Assembly (NCBI RefSeq): GCF_041228105.1
Contig: NZ_CP166097.1
Span: 1,984,001 to 2,048,000, forward strand
From: Pectobacterium aroidearum
GTDB taxonomy: Bacteria; Pseudomonadota; Gammaproteobacteria; Enterobacterales; Enterobacteriaceae
DNA: 64,000 nucleotides
Direction: 5' to 3'
Positions 50,984-60,397 of the stretch are shown here, in pieces. Position numbers and translations under genes: made by a program. The notes below the pieces were generated by a model. The model ran no database searches. It was not told the origin of the DNA and worked only from the letters and a program-made list of their open reading frames with translations. How positions within the stretch are numbered: the stretch's first letter is position 1; every line of letters starts with the position of its first letter.

Positions 50984-52408
50984 TTAGAGTTTAGAGAACA
51001 TGCTCGTTAAACGACTCATGGTGCTATTCATGTTAGTCATCGCTTTATCAAGATCGACGAATTGTTTTTGATAAATAGCAATTGTACTTTCTATTGCATC
51101 TTGGACACGCGCAGCCTGAGTATCCAGTTTTTTCAGCGAACTATTAATACCATCTTCTTTGGTTTTAATGAGACCTTCTGACGTATCAAGGACTTCCTTC
51201 AGGTATGTACGAGTCTGTGTCGCAAATCCTGTTTTATCATTATCACCAACGAAAAAGTCTCGAACTCTACCGGGTTCTTCTTTCAGCGCTTTTTCTAACT
51301 TGGTATCACTGATTTCTAACTTCCCTGTTTTGAAGTTTTGCGTAATACCAAGATCTGCCAGAATACGGAATTCGTCACCGCCGCTTTGTACCGTTGTTAG
51401 CTGCGCTTTGAGCTTGCTCTGGATACCACGAACCGTAGAATCACCTAATAACGCGCCGTTGGAGCTTACTTGCGATTCGCCTGCTTCAACTGCAGTGTAT
51501 TTTGTTTGAGCTGAAATGGTGTCTTGCAGCGCATTGTAAGCATCAACCCAGGCTTTGATCGTATCCTTCATCCCGGTGATATCTTGCTCAATCGTCAGCG
51601 TTTCCGGTTTGCCTGTCTCAGTTTGGGCCAGAAGATTGATCGTGACGCCTTCGAAAGCATCAGAGATTGCGTTGCTTTGTCTTTCGATCTCAATGCCGTT
51701 TGCCGTGATTTGTGCGTTTTTGGCCGCAACTTTTTCTATCGGCGCACCATTAAAAACGCTCGTGTCGTCTCCCCCGATAGAGATTTTACTCTCGGTACCG
51801 CTGTTTTTGGCGGTCAGCATCAGGTAGTACTCATTATCTTTGGCTTTGACGACGCTTGCTGTTACGGTGCCATTGACTTTGTTAATAGCGTCACGAACGT
51901 CGTTCAACGATGTTTCGCCCGCTTTGATATCTATTTCCAGATATTTTAGGTAATCATCACCGACTTTAGTGAATTTACCGTTATCTTGGGCAATAACGAG
52001 TTTTGTATCTGTTGTACTCAAGGGCTCTGTGGCGCTAGTTTTGGCCGTTGACGTTATTGAATGCGCTTGTGCTAATTGTTTCACGTCAATGCTATAGGTA
52101 CCTGCCACCGCTTTACTATCGGTGGTGGTAGAGAATGCTTTGTTTGTGCTGGAAACTTTGGTTGATGTGATGCCATCAATTGAACCTTTAACAATGCCGA
52201 AAGATTCAGAGATCGCTAAAGCATCGTTCGCTGTTTTGAGTTTATCAAGCGCACTTTTCAGGGCACTGATACCGCTCAGTTGGGCCTTGAAGCTCGACTG
52301 TTGGGTTGTTATTGGTACAAGCTTTTGATTTTCAGCGGTTTTAAGCTGTGTTAGCAATGAGTCTAAAGGTAGTCCTGAACCCACACCTAATGAAGAAATA
52401 CTTGCCAT
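50984..52408 (-). CDS. fliD: filament cap protein FliD (HAP2)
   Basis: FliD is the pentameric cap that inserts flagellin at the filament tip. The 474 residues have the conserved start (SSLGVGSGLPLDSLLTQL) and coiled-coil C-terminus (YQKQFVDLDKAMTNMNSTM). The FliA promoter at 52451-52477 drives fliDST. Confidence 0.96.
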   Translation of the reverse strand: MASISSLGVGSGLPLDSLLTQLKTAENQKLVPITTQQSSFKAQLSGISALKSALDKLKTANDALAISESFGIVKGSIDGITSTKVSSTNKAFSTTTDSKAVAGTYSIDVKQLAQAHSITSTAKTSATEPLSTTDTKLVIAQDNGKFTKVGDDYLKYLEIDIKAGETSLNDVRDAINKVNGTVTASVVKAKDNEYYLMLTAKNSGTESKISIGGDDTSVFNGAPIEKVAAKNAQITANGIEIERQSNAISDAFEGVTINLLAQTETGKPETLTIEQDITGMKDTIKAWVDAYNALQDTISAQTKYTAVEAGESQVSSNGALLGDSTVRGIQSKLKAQLTTVQSGGDEFRILADLGITQNFKTGKLEISDTKLEKALKEEPGRVRDFFVGDNDKTGFATQTRTYLKEVLDTSEGLIKTKEDGINSSLKKLDTQAARVQDAIESTIAIYQKQFVDLDKAMTNMNSTMSRLTSMFSKL

Positions 52409-52450
52409 GGTAGAATCCTTTTATTCAGAGTGCGATGAGCTATGAAGCCA

Positions 52451-52477
52451 TTATCGGCAGAATAGAGAATAAGTTTA
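52451..52477 (-). promoter_or_regulatory. FliA (sigma-28) promoter of fliDST
   Basis: On the minus strand, TAAACTTA (-35, 52470-52477), exactly 11 bases, then a perfect GCCGATAA (-10, 52451-52458), 43 bases upstream of the fliD start. Confidence 0.9.
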
Positions 52478-52579
52478 GCAGTAAAGAACACCTCTCTTTA
52501 TGACTGATATTGTCGCAGGATAGGGGGGAGGTCAGAATCGCCCTTTGAGCAATAAAAATGAATTTAGGCTAAAAAAAAT

Positions 52580-52606
52580 TAAAGCTTCTGAAAAGCGTTC
52601 CGATAA
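52580..52606 (+). promoter_or_regulatory. FliA (sigma-28) promoter of fliC
   Basis: TAAAGCTT (-35, 52580-52587), exactly 11 bases, then TCCGATAA (-10, 52599-52606), 70 bases before fliC. The fliC and fliD promoters stand back to back. Confidence 0.92.
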
Positions 52607-52675
52607 ATGTTAGCGACGGGGATGAACCCGTGGGTCTAACCCGAAACTGATAACCACTGATTAAGGAACGCTATT

Positions 52676-53542
52676 ATGGCAGTTATTAATACTAACATCA
52701 TGTCTCTGACTACTCAGAACAACCTGAACAAATCTCAGTCTGCTCTGGGTACCGCTATCGAGCGTCTGTCTTCTGGTCTGCGTATCAACAGCGCGAAAGA
52801 TGACGCAGCTGGCCAAGCGATCGCTAACCGTATGACCGCTCAGATTAAGGGTATGACCCAGGCCGCTCGTAACGCCAACGATGGTATCTCTCTGACTCAA
52901 ACTGCCGAAGGCAACCTGAACGAAATCAACAACAACTTGCAGCGTATCCGTGAGCTGGCAACTCAAGCAGCGAACGATCCTAACGGCAAGACTGACCGTG
53001 ATTCTATCGTTAAGGAAATGACCCAGCGTATTAACGAAGTTAACCGTGTTGCGCAGAGTGCTTCTTTCAACGGCACCAAACTGCTGGACGGTTCTGCAAG
53101 TGCTGGTATCATCATTCAGGTTGGTGCTAACACTGGCTCAACTGAAACCATCACTATCGACAGCACTGCGTTGATCAACGCAACGACTGGCGGTTCAATG
53201 AGTGATGTTGCTGATAAAATTACTTCTCTGGGTGCTGTTGCTACTGGCAGTTCTGCTAACGCCGCCGCTCAGGCACTGATCACCTCTCTGGATACTGCAC
53301 TGTCTGCTGTCGACACTGCTCGTAGTAACCTGGGTGCGATTCAGAACCGTTTCTCATCTACCATTACTAACCTGAACAACTCTATTAACAACCTGTCTTC
53401 TGCTCGTAGCCGTATCGAAGACGCTGACTACGCGACCGAAGTATCAAACATGAGCCGTAGCCAGATTCTGCAGCAGGCTGGTACTTCTGTACTGTCTCAG
53501 GCAAACCAGGTTCCACAGACTGTTCTGTCTCTGCTGCGTTAA
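52676..53542 (+). CDS. fliC: flagellin FliC (short form)
   Basis: FliC is the filament subunit. Only 288 residues long, it keeps the conserved D0/D1 parts (1-140: [20 protein letters not shown]; 200-288: ending [14 protein letters not shown]) and replaces the large variable D2/D3 domains with a small Ser/Thr/Ala/Gly-rich segment (about 140-200). There is no cysteine. The codon pattern is strongly biased toward common codons, as expected for high expression. A sugar-modification gene island follows on the same strand, so the Ser/Thr-rich segment is a candidate for O-glycosylation. Confidence 0.97.
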   Translation: MAVINTNIMSLTTQNNLNKSQSALGTAIERLSSGLRINSAKDDAAGQAIANRMTAQIKGMTQAARNANDGISLTQTAEGNLNEINNNLQRIRELATQAANDPNGKTDRDSIVKEMTQRINEVNRVAQSASFNGTKLLDGSASAGIIIQVGANTGSTETITIDSTALINATTGGSMSDVADKITSLGAVATGSSANAAAQALITSLDTALSAVDTARSNLGAIQNRFSSTITNLNNSINNLSSARSRIEDADYATEVSNMSRSQILQQAGTSVLSQANQVPQTVLSLLR

Positions 53543-53576
53543 TTCTCAGCCAGACAAACTCTGTAGCTTATATGAT

Positions 53577-53603
53577 AACCAGCCCTTCGGGGCTGGTTTT
53601 TTT
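53577..53603 (+). terminator. rho-independent terminator of fliC
   Basis: AACCAGCCC-TTCG-GGGCTGGTT is a near-perfect stem with a stable tetraloop followed by T residues, 34 bases after fliC. It should isolate flagellin transcription from the glycosylation island. Confidence 0.95.
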
Positions 53604-53765
53604 ATGATGAATGCTCCATGTATTACACTGTTGTGAAGCAATATCACTCTTCCCTAACGTATGTTATACGCCTAATATTTCCCTCTATTTATAAGATTGC
53701 GTATCTTAATAGTTGATACGATAGTAGTAATTTCTTTTTCCTCTCATGAAAGGTTTTCCCTTCTG

Positions 53766-56700
53766 ATGACTCTAGATACTGCCGCCAGCCATCCAACAAC
53801 GAGCGCTGCTGATCGCTGTCCTTTGCCTTATACCTCACCGACGCATTTGCAGGCAGTAGCATACTTGCATGGCATTGTGGCAGCGGATCCTGATAGAGCA
53901 CGGGTACTGGAACTGGGATGCATGAGTGGCGCGAACCTGTTGCCATTTGCTACTGCTTATCCGCAGGCGCAGGCTATTGGTATCGATCTTGATGAGGAAA
54001 AAATTGCGCAAGGGCAGATGTGGGTTCAGCAATATGGATTAACCAATCTGCAACTCCAGGCAATGGATTTGGCATCGCTTTTGGACAGCAATCTTGGCAA
54101 ATTTGATTATATCATTGTCCATGGTGTTTTCGGACTGGTTAGCGGCGAAGCTCGCTCGGCGTTGTTAGCATATTGTCACCGTCATTTAAGTGCAAAAGGC
54201 GTGGTGTGTTTTTCCTATTCGACCTATCCTGGCGGGAAGACAGAGGAAATTCTGCAGGATGCTTTAAATCTGCACGCGAGTCTGGCAGAAACACCGGAAC
54301 AACAGCAAGCCAGTGCAAGAGCCATGTTGAGCTATTTATCGCTGGGCATGTCTGCAAATAACCCTCAAAGAGCCGCTATTGCGACTCTGGTTGAAGAAGC
54401 CGAACAACTGGGCGATGTGTCGCTAGCGCTCAACTATCTACAAGGCCTGAATCAACCCTGCTATCTGCTCGACTTTAATGCACTGATTACGCAAGAAGGC
54501 TTGGCTTATGTTGGCGAAATTGAGCCTCATACTGAGATTGCCTCTCACTATGGTGACCAGGTAGATAACTTACTGCGCACAATCTGTCCGACTGGCAATA
54601 AGATATTGAAACAGCAGTATCTGGATTTTAACGTTGGACGCAAACGTCGGTTTAGTCTGCTGGTCGCTGCTGAACGGGCGGAAAAGTTGGAATCGGAAAT
54701 TGATGTCTCGCGGCTGGATAAACTTTCCTGGGCCGGGAGTTTCCGCCGTAGCATGTTGAATAAAGGTTTGGCGTCCAACGCTTATTCGACTAATACTGGA
54801 ATACAGATATCGACCGATCACGAACTTACCCAGCAAATTCTGGATGTCTTAGGTAATGCGTGGCCTGCGAGTGTTTCCTTTAAGGAACTGATATTTAATA
54901 CGCATTTTCCTGAGAAAGAAAATGATAAACACGAACATGAAAACAATGTGCGTGAATCCCTTTATGCTTTGTTAAAGCAAGGGTTATCGAGCATTCATTT
55001 CTGTGTCGGTGAATGTGCTTATCGTAAAAGCGAATTCAGTACGCTGCGAGTATTACCGAATTGTGGGGGTAATTATCCAGTATTTAACTACTGGTATGAA
55101 TCTTTCACTTTACCGTCAGAGGCTCAAGGGCTAAAAATTCCGATGGACTTATTAGATGAGCAGGACGAGGGCTCATTAGCGCTGTTGGATGAATTGCATC
55201 ATAAAGGTCTGATGGTCGGCAGCGCTCTGGCGTGGCAACGTTACTTCCAAAAACGTTTGGAATTGGCGAAGGACGTCAAAGAAGTAATCCATAATATCAA
55301 TCCGTTGCTCATATATTCCAGCAACGCGAGTGGCGGTGGCTTATTCAAGGCTAGTGACGCTATAAAGGTTGAAAAAAGTCGAAAAGAATTCGTTAATAAC
55401 GCGATTGATGCGAAAGTCAAACATCAATTATATGAGTTATTAAAGCAACAGAAATACAATGAAGCTCGTTCTCTGGCAGAAGAGTTGACGATAAAACAGC
55501 CGAATAATTTACAGAATTGGATTACGCTAGAGAGAATTAACTTCGTTACTGGGGATAAAAATGCGGCAATATTCTCTTTGGCGAAAGTTATTTCCATGTA
55601 TAGCAATGCATGGTTAGTCTATAGTGAATTATCTAGTTTGTTGCACAATACATATCATTATTGGGAAGCAATTAACTTAGCCTATAAGGTTATTCGCTGT
55701 GATAGCAACGTTGCTGTCGCCTGGAATGTGGTGGCGCTTGTTTATTTAAAATTCGAAAATATGTCTGGGGCAGAAGTCTGTCTAGAAAAAGCGATGCAAC
55801 TTCTACCTAACGATGCGGCAATACTGAACGGTATGGCGATGGTGTTGGATAAAAAATCCAATGTCGAAAGTGCAATTGATTATTATCGCCGAGCGGTTGC
55901 TGCAGCTCCAGATGATTTAAGTATATACAGTAACCTTTTATTTGCTTTACTACATAATGCCAATATCCCGGCTTCAGAGGTTTTTGCTGAGCATTTATTG
56001 TATGGCGAAGCGGTAGAAAAACGGATTGGTGCGAGTACACCTGTTCACTATCTACAAAATAAAGATCCCAACAGAGTATTACGTATTGGTTTTGTTTCTG
56101 GAGATTTATATTCACATCCCGTCAGCAAATTCTTATCGCCGGTATGGAATGACATAAACCCTCAACACTTTGCCCTTTATGCCTATTCCACATCACATCA
56201 TTATGATGAAGTGACTCGTATGCTGGAAGAACGTTCAGCTGTGTGGCGTAACGTGGCGAGCAGTAGCGACACGGAATTATTCGAACTGATTAAACAGGAT
56301 GAGATAGATATTCTTTTCGATCTTTCCGGTCACACTGGCGATAACCGCTTGTCAATGTTCGCTATGAAGCCTGCACCGATCCAGATTAGCTGGATTGGTT
56401 ACCCGGGAACGACGGGATTAAAAGCGATGGATTACTATCTGGTCATGAACCATGCCCCATATCCAGAAGTTTTAGCCCATCAATTTACTGAAAAATTACT
56501 GTATGTGCTATTTGACCGACAATTTGAACCGGTAGTTAATGGCCCTGATGTTAACGATCTTCCTGCGTTGAAAAACGGTTATCTCACGTTCGCCAGCTTC
56601 AACAGACCGACTAAGATTAACGATACGGTATTATCGGCATGGGGAAAAATCCTCGTTCAGTTACCAACCAGCAAGATGATTATTGGTGCGTTGCCTAGCC

Positions 56701-57197
56701 AGCAGTCGAGAGAACATATACGTAAAAGGTTAGAGTCGCAGGGTGTTCAACCTGATCAGCTGATTTTCCGCGAACGTGTCAACATAATGAGTTATCTGGC
56801 TATGCACCAGGAAATTGATGTGCTGCTAGATACGTTCCCCTATACCGGGGGAACCACGACGAACTATGCGTTATGGATGGGCGTGCCGACTCTAACGCTG
56901 GCCGGTGAAACCTATGCTGCTCGCCAAGGGGTGGTAAACCTTGGCCAGGCTGGTTTGAATGAGTTTATTGCAGATTCAGAAGCTGACTATATCGACAAGG
57001 CTATTTCCTGGAATAATCGGTTGGATGAACTGAATCAAATTCGCCATAGTTTACGCAAGAAAATGGAGCATGACGTCGGTGCTGATAATGTAACCGCCGC
57101 CACCTATTTCGAGCAGGCGCTAAGAATGGTATGGAAAGCTTACTGTGCCGGTGAGCCACCTAAGAGTTATGCGATAGGTCACTCACCAGTGCCATGA
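53766..57197 (+). CDS. methyltransferase / TPR / GT41 (OGT-SPINDLY-type) fusion, probable flagellin O-glycosyltransferase
   Basis: This single chain of about 1143 residues joins several domains. Residues 20-190 form a class I SAM methyltransferase (motif I VLELGCMSG at 47-55, then GIDLDEEKI); 190-540 contain a methyltransferase-regulatory region; 563-730 are TPR repeats (YNEARSLAEEL onward); 770-1130 are a GT41 catalytic domain. The GT part has H784 in SGDLYSHPVSKF (the OGT catalytic-region histidine), K950 in FNRPTKIND and the nucleotide-sugar loop DTFPYTGGTTTNYALWMG from residue 1022. GT41 enzymes O-glycosylate Ser/Thr. Position directly after fliC points to flagellin as target. Start: the ATG at 53766 fits the domain better than the TTG at 53697, but neither has a strong ribosome-binding site. 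Confidence 0.88.
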   Translation: MTLDTAASHPTTSAADRCPLPYTSPTHLQAVAYLHGIVAADPDRARVLELGCMSGANLLPFATAYPQAQAIGIDLDEEKIAQGQMWVQQYGLTNLQLQAMDLASLLDSNLGKFDYIIVHGVFGLVSGEARSALLAYCHRHLSAKGVVCFSYSTYPGGKTEEILQDALNLHASLAETPEQQQASARAMLSYLSLGMSANNPQRAAIATLVEEAEQLGDVSLALNYLQGLNQPCYLLDFNALITQEGLAYVGEIEPHTEIASHYGDQVDNLLRTICPTGNKILKQQYLDFNVGRKRRFSLLVAAERAEKLESEIDVSRLDKLSWAGSFRRSMLNKGLASNAYSTNTGIQISTDHELTQQILDVLGNAWPASVSFKELIFNTHFPEKENDKHEHENNVRESLYALLKQGLSSIHFCVGECAYRKSEFSTLRVLPNCGGNYPVFNYWYESFTLPSEAQGLKIPMDLLDEQDEGSLALLDELHHKGLMVGSALAWQRYFQKRLELAKDVKEVIHNINPLLIYSSNASGGGLFKASDAIKVEKSRKEFVNNAIDAKVKHQLYELLKQQKYNEARSLAEELTIKQPNNLQNWITLERINFVTGDKNAAIFSLAKVISMYSNAWLVYSELSSLLHNTYHYWEAINLAYKVIRCDSNVAVAWNVVALVYLKFENMSGAEVCLEKAMQLLPNDAAILNGMAMVLDKKSNVESAIDYYRRAVAAAPDDLSIYSNLLFALLHNANIPASEVFAEHLLYGEAVEKRIGASTPVHYLQNKDPNRVLRIGFVSGDLYSHPVSKFLSPVWNDINPQHFALYAYSTSHHYDEVTRMLEERSAVWRNVASSSDTELFELIKQDEIDILFDLSGHTGDNRLSMFAMKPAPIQISWIGYPGTTGLKAMDYYLVMNHAPYPEVLAHQFTEKLLYVLFDRQFEPVVNGPDVNDLPALKNGYLTFASFNRPTKINDTVLSAWGKILVQLPTSKMIIGALPSQQSREHIRKRLESQGVQPDQLIFRERVNIMSYLAMHQEIDVLLDTFPYTGGTTTNYALWMGVPTLTLAGETYAARQGVVNLGQAGLNEFIADSEADYIDKAISWNNRLDELNQIRHSLRKKMEHDVGADNVTAATYFEQALRMVWKAYCAGEPPKSYAIGHSPVP

Positions 57198-57251
57198 AAA
57201 TGATCGGTTTCATGGATGCACGTCATCAGGCTGACTGATAGAAATGATCGA

Positions 57252-57281
57252 GATAATGGCATGAACGCTTATGCCATTATC
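57252..57281 (+). terminator. stem-loop after the GT41 fusion gene
   Basis: GATAATGGCAT (57252-57262) and ATGCCATTATC (57271-57281) pair perfectly over 11 bp with an 8-base loop, 55 bases after the stop. The remainder of the 300-base gap to the aminotransferase gene holds no visible gene and no convincing FliA promoter. Confidence 0.6.
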
Positions 57282-57497
57282 GGTAAAAGATAATTTTCAA
57301 CGTATTGCCGAATAAGTAGAGGTCGGCTACGGATATTATAGAAAGAGAATGCGGCATTAATATTTTTACCTGGGGGCAGCAAACCTGAGCATTTTCTTTT
57401 TATGTCATCAAAATGGGTAAGTTTTCAGCGCGTTGATAGCTGTGAGTCAAGGGCGGTAGCGTTGATTGCGAATAATCTATAAGCGGAAGATGGTGAA

Positions 57498-58607
57498 ATG
57501 AAAAAACCAGTGTATGTAACAAGCCCGTTATTACCGCCTTTGGATGAGTTTACTCCTTATCTTGAAGAAATATGGGAAAATAAGTGGCTAACTAATAATG
57601 GGACATTCCATCAGCGTTTAGAGCAAGCTCTGGCTGATTATCTTGGCGTTCCATACCTTAGTTTATTTTCCAATGGCACACTGGCTTTATTAACTGCTTT
57701 GCAAGCGTTACGTATCACTGGCGAGGTCATTACTACTCCTTACTCATTTGTGGCAACATCGCATACATTATTGTGGAATGGGTTAAAACCCGTCTTTGTT
57801 GATATTGATCCAGTAACATGTAATCTTGATCCTTCTAAATTAGAGCAGGCTATTACGCCAGCAACGTCTGCAATTTTACCCGTGCATTGTTATGGATTAC
57901 CTGCAGATGTTGACCGTATTCAAAATATAGCTGATATATATGGCCTAAAAGTGATTTATGACGCGGCTCATGCTTTTGGTGTTAAGAGGAATGATGTCAG
58001 CATATTAAATCATGGCGATCTTTCGATTCTCAGTTTTCATGCGACGAAAGTTTTTAGCACTATCGAAGGTGGTGCGATTATTTCTCAAGATGAGAAAACG
58101 AAAAAAAGAATTGATTATCTTAAGAATTTTGGCTTCGTTGATGAAGTAACCGTTGTTGCTCCTGGTATTAATGCAAAAATGAATGAGGTTCAGGCCGCAT
58201 TCGGATTGCTTCAATTAAAATATATTGATTCAGCATTGGAGCAGCGTAAGAACATTTATCTAAGATATTGTGAGCTTTTAAAAAACATTGCGGGAATTAA
58301 TGTTGTGAACATTCCTGAGAATGTGACCTGGAATTATGCTTATTTTCCTATTTTCTTCTCTGATGATTTCCCTAAAAAAAGAGACGAAGTATACAATATA
58401 ATGAGAGAAAGAAACATATATGCCCGCCGATACTTTTATCCGCTAATTAGCACCTTTCCAATGTATCGAGGGTTGGACTCAGCTAAAGAAGGTGGCCTGC
58501 CAACGGCAACGCACATTGCTGACAATGTGCTCTGTCTTCCTATTTATCCTGATTTGTCAGATGAAAGTATATTGGATGTTGTTAGGTGTATTTCTGATTG
58601 TGCGTAA
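57498..58607 (+). CDS. DegT/DnrJ-family sugar aminotransferase, VioA-like
   Basis: This PLP-dependent enzyme of the DegT/DnrJ/EryC1/StrS family aminates nucleotide keto-sugars. The 369 residues have the PLP lysine K184 in SFHATKVFSTIEGG, D155 in YDAAHAFG and the substrate loop PYSFVATSHTLLWNG. The opening PVYVTSPLLPPLDEF and WLTNNG resemble VioA/dTDP-4-amino-4,6-dideoxyglucose (viosamine) transaminases, so dTDP-Qui4N is the likely product; PseC-type and other C4 transaminases are alternatives. It is plus strand inside the glycosylation island. No dTDP-glucose synthesis genes lie in the window. Confidence 0.85.
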   Translation: MKKPVYVTSPLLPPLDEFTPYLEEIWENKWLTNNGTFHQRLEQALADYLGVPYLSLFSNGTLALLTALQALRITGEVITTPYSFVATSHTLLWNGLKPVFVDIDPVTCNLDPSKLEQAITPATSAILPVHCYGLPADVDRIQNIADIYGLKVIYDAAHAFGVKRNDVSILNHGDLSILSFHATKVFSTIEGGAIISQDEKTKKRIDYLKNFGFVDEVTVVAPGINAKMNEVQAAFGLLQLKYIDSALEQRKNIYLRYCELLKNIAGINVVNIPENVTWNYAYFPIFFSDDFPKKRDEVYNIMRERNIYARRYFYPLISTFPMYRGLDSAKEGGLPTATHIADNVLCLPIYPDLSDESILDVVRCISDCA

Positions 58608-58647
58608 CGTAAGCGAAGGTTTTTTGATTAGAAAAACAATAGAGTCA

Positions 58648-58680
58648 ATTACAAACTATCAATATACGATGGTTTGTAAT
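58648..58680 (+). terminator. 13-bp stem-loop between the aminotransferase and WbqC genes
   Basis: ATTACAAACTATC and GATGGTTTGTAAT pair over 13 bp with one G-U, around a 7-base loop, 40 bases after the aminotransferase stop. It may be a processing or attenuation site inside the island operon. Confidence 0.5.
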
Positions 58681-58733
58681 TTACAATTCATATCTGTATT
58701 GGGTAGCGGTTTTAGTAGTGCCAGGAGAGCGAG

Positions 58734-59435
58734 TTGATAAAGTATGCGGTAATGCAACCTTATTTCTTTCCTTACATTGGCTATTTTCAGTTGATGGCCG
58801 AAGTAGATGTTTTTGTGGTTTACGATAATATAAAATACACCAAAAAAGGATGGATAAATCGAAACCGCATTTTGTTAAATGGGAAAGATAGTACGTTTAG
58901 TCTACCATTGAAGAAAGACTCTGATTTTTTAGATGTTAAAGATAGGGTACTGTCAGAGACATTTAATAGAGAAGACTTAATCAACAAAATATGTGGTGCT
59001 TATCGTCGTGCTCCTTATTTTAAAGATGTTTTTCCATTGCTGGAAAATATAATTAATTATCGAGATGATAATTTGTTTAACTATATATTTTTCTCATTGA
59101 AAAGCATTAAAGAATATCTTGGTTTAGCATGTGATATAAAAATATCCTCTTCTATCAATATCGATCACTCACTAAAATCTCAAGACAAAGTGCTTGCATT
59201 TGGGAACGCTCTCGGCGCGAAAACGTACAGTAACCCACCTGGTGGTATTTCTCTTTATTCCCAAGACGCCTTTGCGTCACATGGAATGACTCTGAATTTT
59301 ATCCAGCCAAATAGTATTATTTATAAACAATTCGATGAACCTTTTGTGGCTTGGTTATCAATCATTGATGTCATGATGTTTAATTCCAGTGATGAGGTAC
59401 TACGCCTTATTACTACTGAATATGAGTTGATATAA
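58734..59435 (+). CDS. WbqC-family protein
   Basis: The 233 residues match the WbqC family from the start: KYAVMQPYFFPYIGYFQL, then VFVVYDNIKYTKKGWINRNR. The family occurs in O-antigen and sugar-modification clusters; biochemical function is unsettled, and links with amino-sugar (Qui4N) acylation are an inference from gene neighbourhoods. Start is TTG with AGGAGAG about five bases upstream; the first in-frame ATG would remove conserved residues. The gene following starts three bases later, indicating an operon. Confidence 0.85.
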   Translation: MIKYAVMQPYFFPYIGYFQLMAEVDVFVVYDNIKYTKKGWINRNRILLNGKDSTFSLPLKKDSDFLDVKDRVLSETFNREDLINKICGAYRRAPYFKDVFPLLENIINYRDDNLFNYIFFSLKSIKEYLGLACDIKISSSINIDHSLKSQDKVLAFGNALGAKTYSNPPGGISLYSQDAFASHGMTLNFIQPNSIIYKQFDEPFVAWLSIIDVMMFNSSDEVLRLITTEYELI

Positions 59436-59437
59436 AT

Positions 59438-60397
59438 ATGTTCCAGTGGAAAAAGTTAGGTAAGGTATTCACCCCGCAAGAGATTAATGACCGCCCCTGG
59501 CTTAAAGAGTTTGCACAGGCACCCGCAACGCTGGTCTTTGATGATTTTGTCCGTGTTTATTTCTCTTGTCGCCCACCAGCTGATGAACATGGCATGTATG
59601 TTAGCTATTCTGCCTGGGTTGACCTGGATCGTCATAATCTTTTCAATGTATTACGTGTTTCCGAAACCCCTATTTTACCATTAGGGCAATCGGGTGAATT
59701 TGACGAATTCGGTACCTATCCGGTATCCGTTGTTCGTGATGAAAATATTTTCCGTGCATATTATGCCGGCTGGACTCGGTGTGAGTCTGTACCTTTCAAC
59801 GTTGCCATCGGCATGGCCACTAGTGATGATGGTGATGTATTCCGCAAAGCTGGGCCAGGACCGATTATTAGCTATTCTCCTGAAGAACCCTTTGTTATGA
59901 GCGGGCCGAAAATTCGCCGTTTTAATGGCGAATGGCAGCTATTCTATATCGCAGGTCGTAGATGGAAACGGGTTGATGGTAGAGCAGAGCCTGTTTACAA
60001 AATTCGCATGGCGTTATCGAGTGATGGCATAAATTGGCGGAAGATCAATAAAGATTTAATCAGCAGCCGAATTGAAGAAGATGAAGCGCAGGCGAGTCCC
60101 GATGTGTTTTATGCAAACGGCAAGTATCATATGTTCTTTTGCTACCGCTACAGCGAACATTATCGAGGCAAAAAGCATGGGTATCGTATTGGATATGCAT
60201 GGAGCTCCGATCTCATTGACTGGCATCGTGATGATGAAAAAGCAGGAATTGATGTGTCTGAAACAGGGTGGGACTCGGAAATGATCAGCTATCCCCATGT
60301 ATTTGAACTTGATGGTAAGGTCTATATGGCATATTTAGGCGATCAAGTTGGGCGCTATGGTTTTGGTTTGGCACAGTTAGAAGGAGAATTGCGCTAA
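59438..60397 (+). CDS. five-bladed beta-propeller (GH43/GH32-like fold) protein, copy 1
   Basis: The 319 residues show repeated propeller blades: VFDDFVRVYFS, FRAYYAGWTR, WQLFYIAGRRWKR, KYHMFFCYRYSEH and KVYMAYLGD. Conserved acidic positions lie in FDDF, FDEFGTYP, EDEAQASPDV and WDSEM. This resembles furanosidase/arabinanase folds, but intracellular location (no signal peptide) and the setting inside a sugar-modification operon argue for a biosynthetic or transfer role rather than polysaccharide breakdown. It overlaps copy 2 by one base (TAATG). Confidence 0.75.
   Translation: MFQWKKLGKVFTPQEINDRPWLKEFAQAPATLVFDDFVRVYFSCRPPADEHGMYVSYSAWVDLDRHNLFNVLRVSETPILPLGQSGEFDEFGTYPVSVVRDENIFRAYYAGWTRCESVPFNVAIGMATSDDGDVFRKAGPGPIISYSPEEPFVMSGPKIRRFNGEWQLFYIAGRRWKRVDGRAEPVYKIRMALSSDGINWRKINKDLISSRIEEDEAQASPDVFYANGKYHMFFCYRYSEHYRGKKHGYRIGYAWSSDLIDWHRDDEKAGIDVSETGWDSEMISYPHVFELDGKVYMAYLGDQVGRYGFGLAQLEGELR

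Noticed and set aside
57290-57325. Possible FliA promoter ending GCCGAATAA upstream of the aminotransferase
   Set aside because: The -10 has an inserted base and the -35 position does not match; not enough to claim.
60056-60298. Minus-strand frames inside the beta-propeller genes
   Set aside because: Shadows of the plus-strand genes, which are supported by overlaps and by paralogy with each other.
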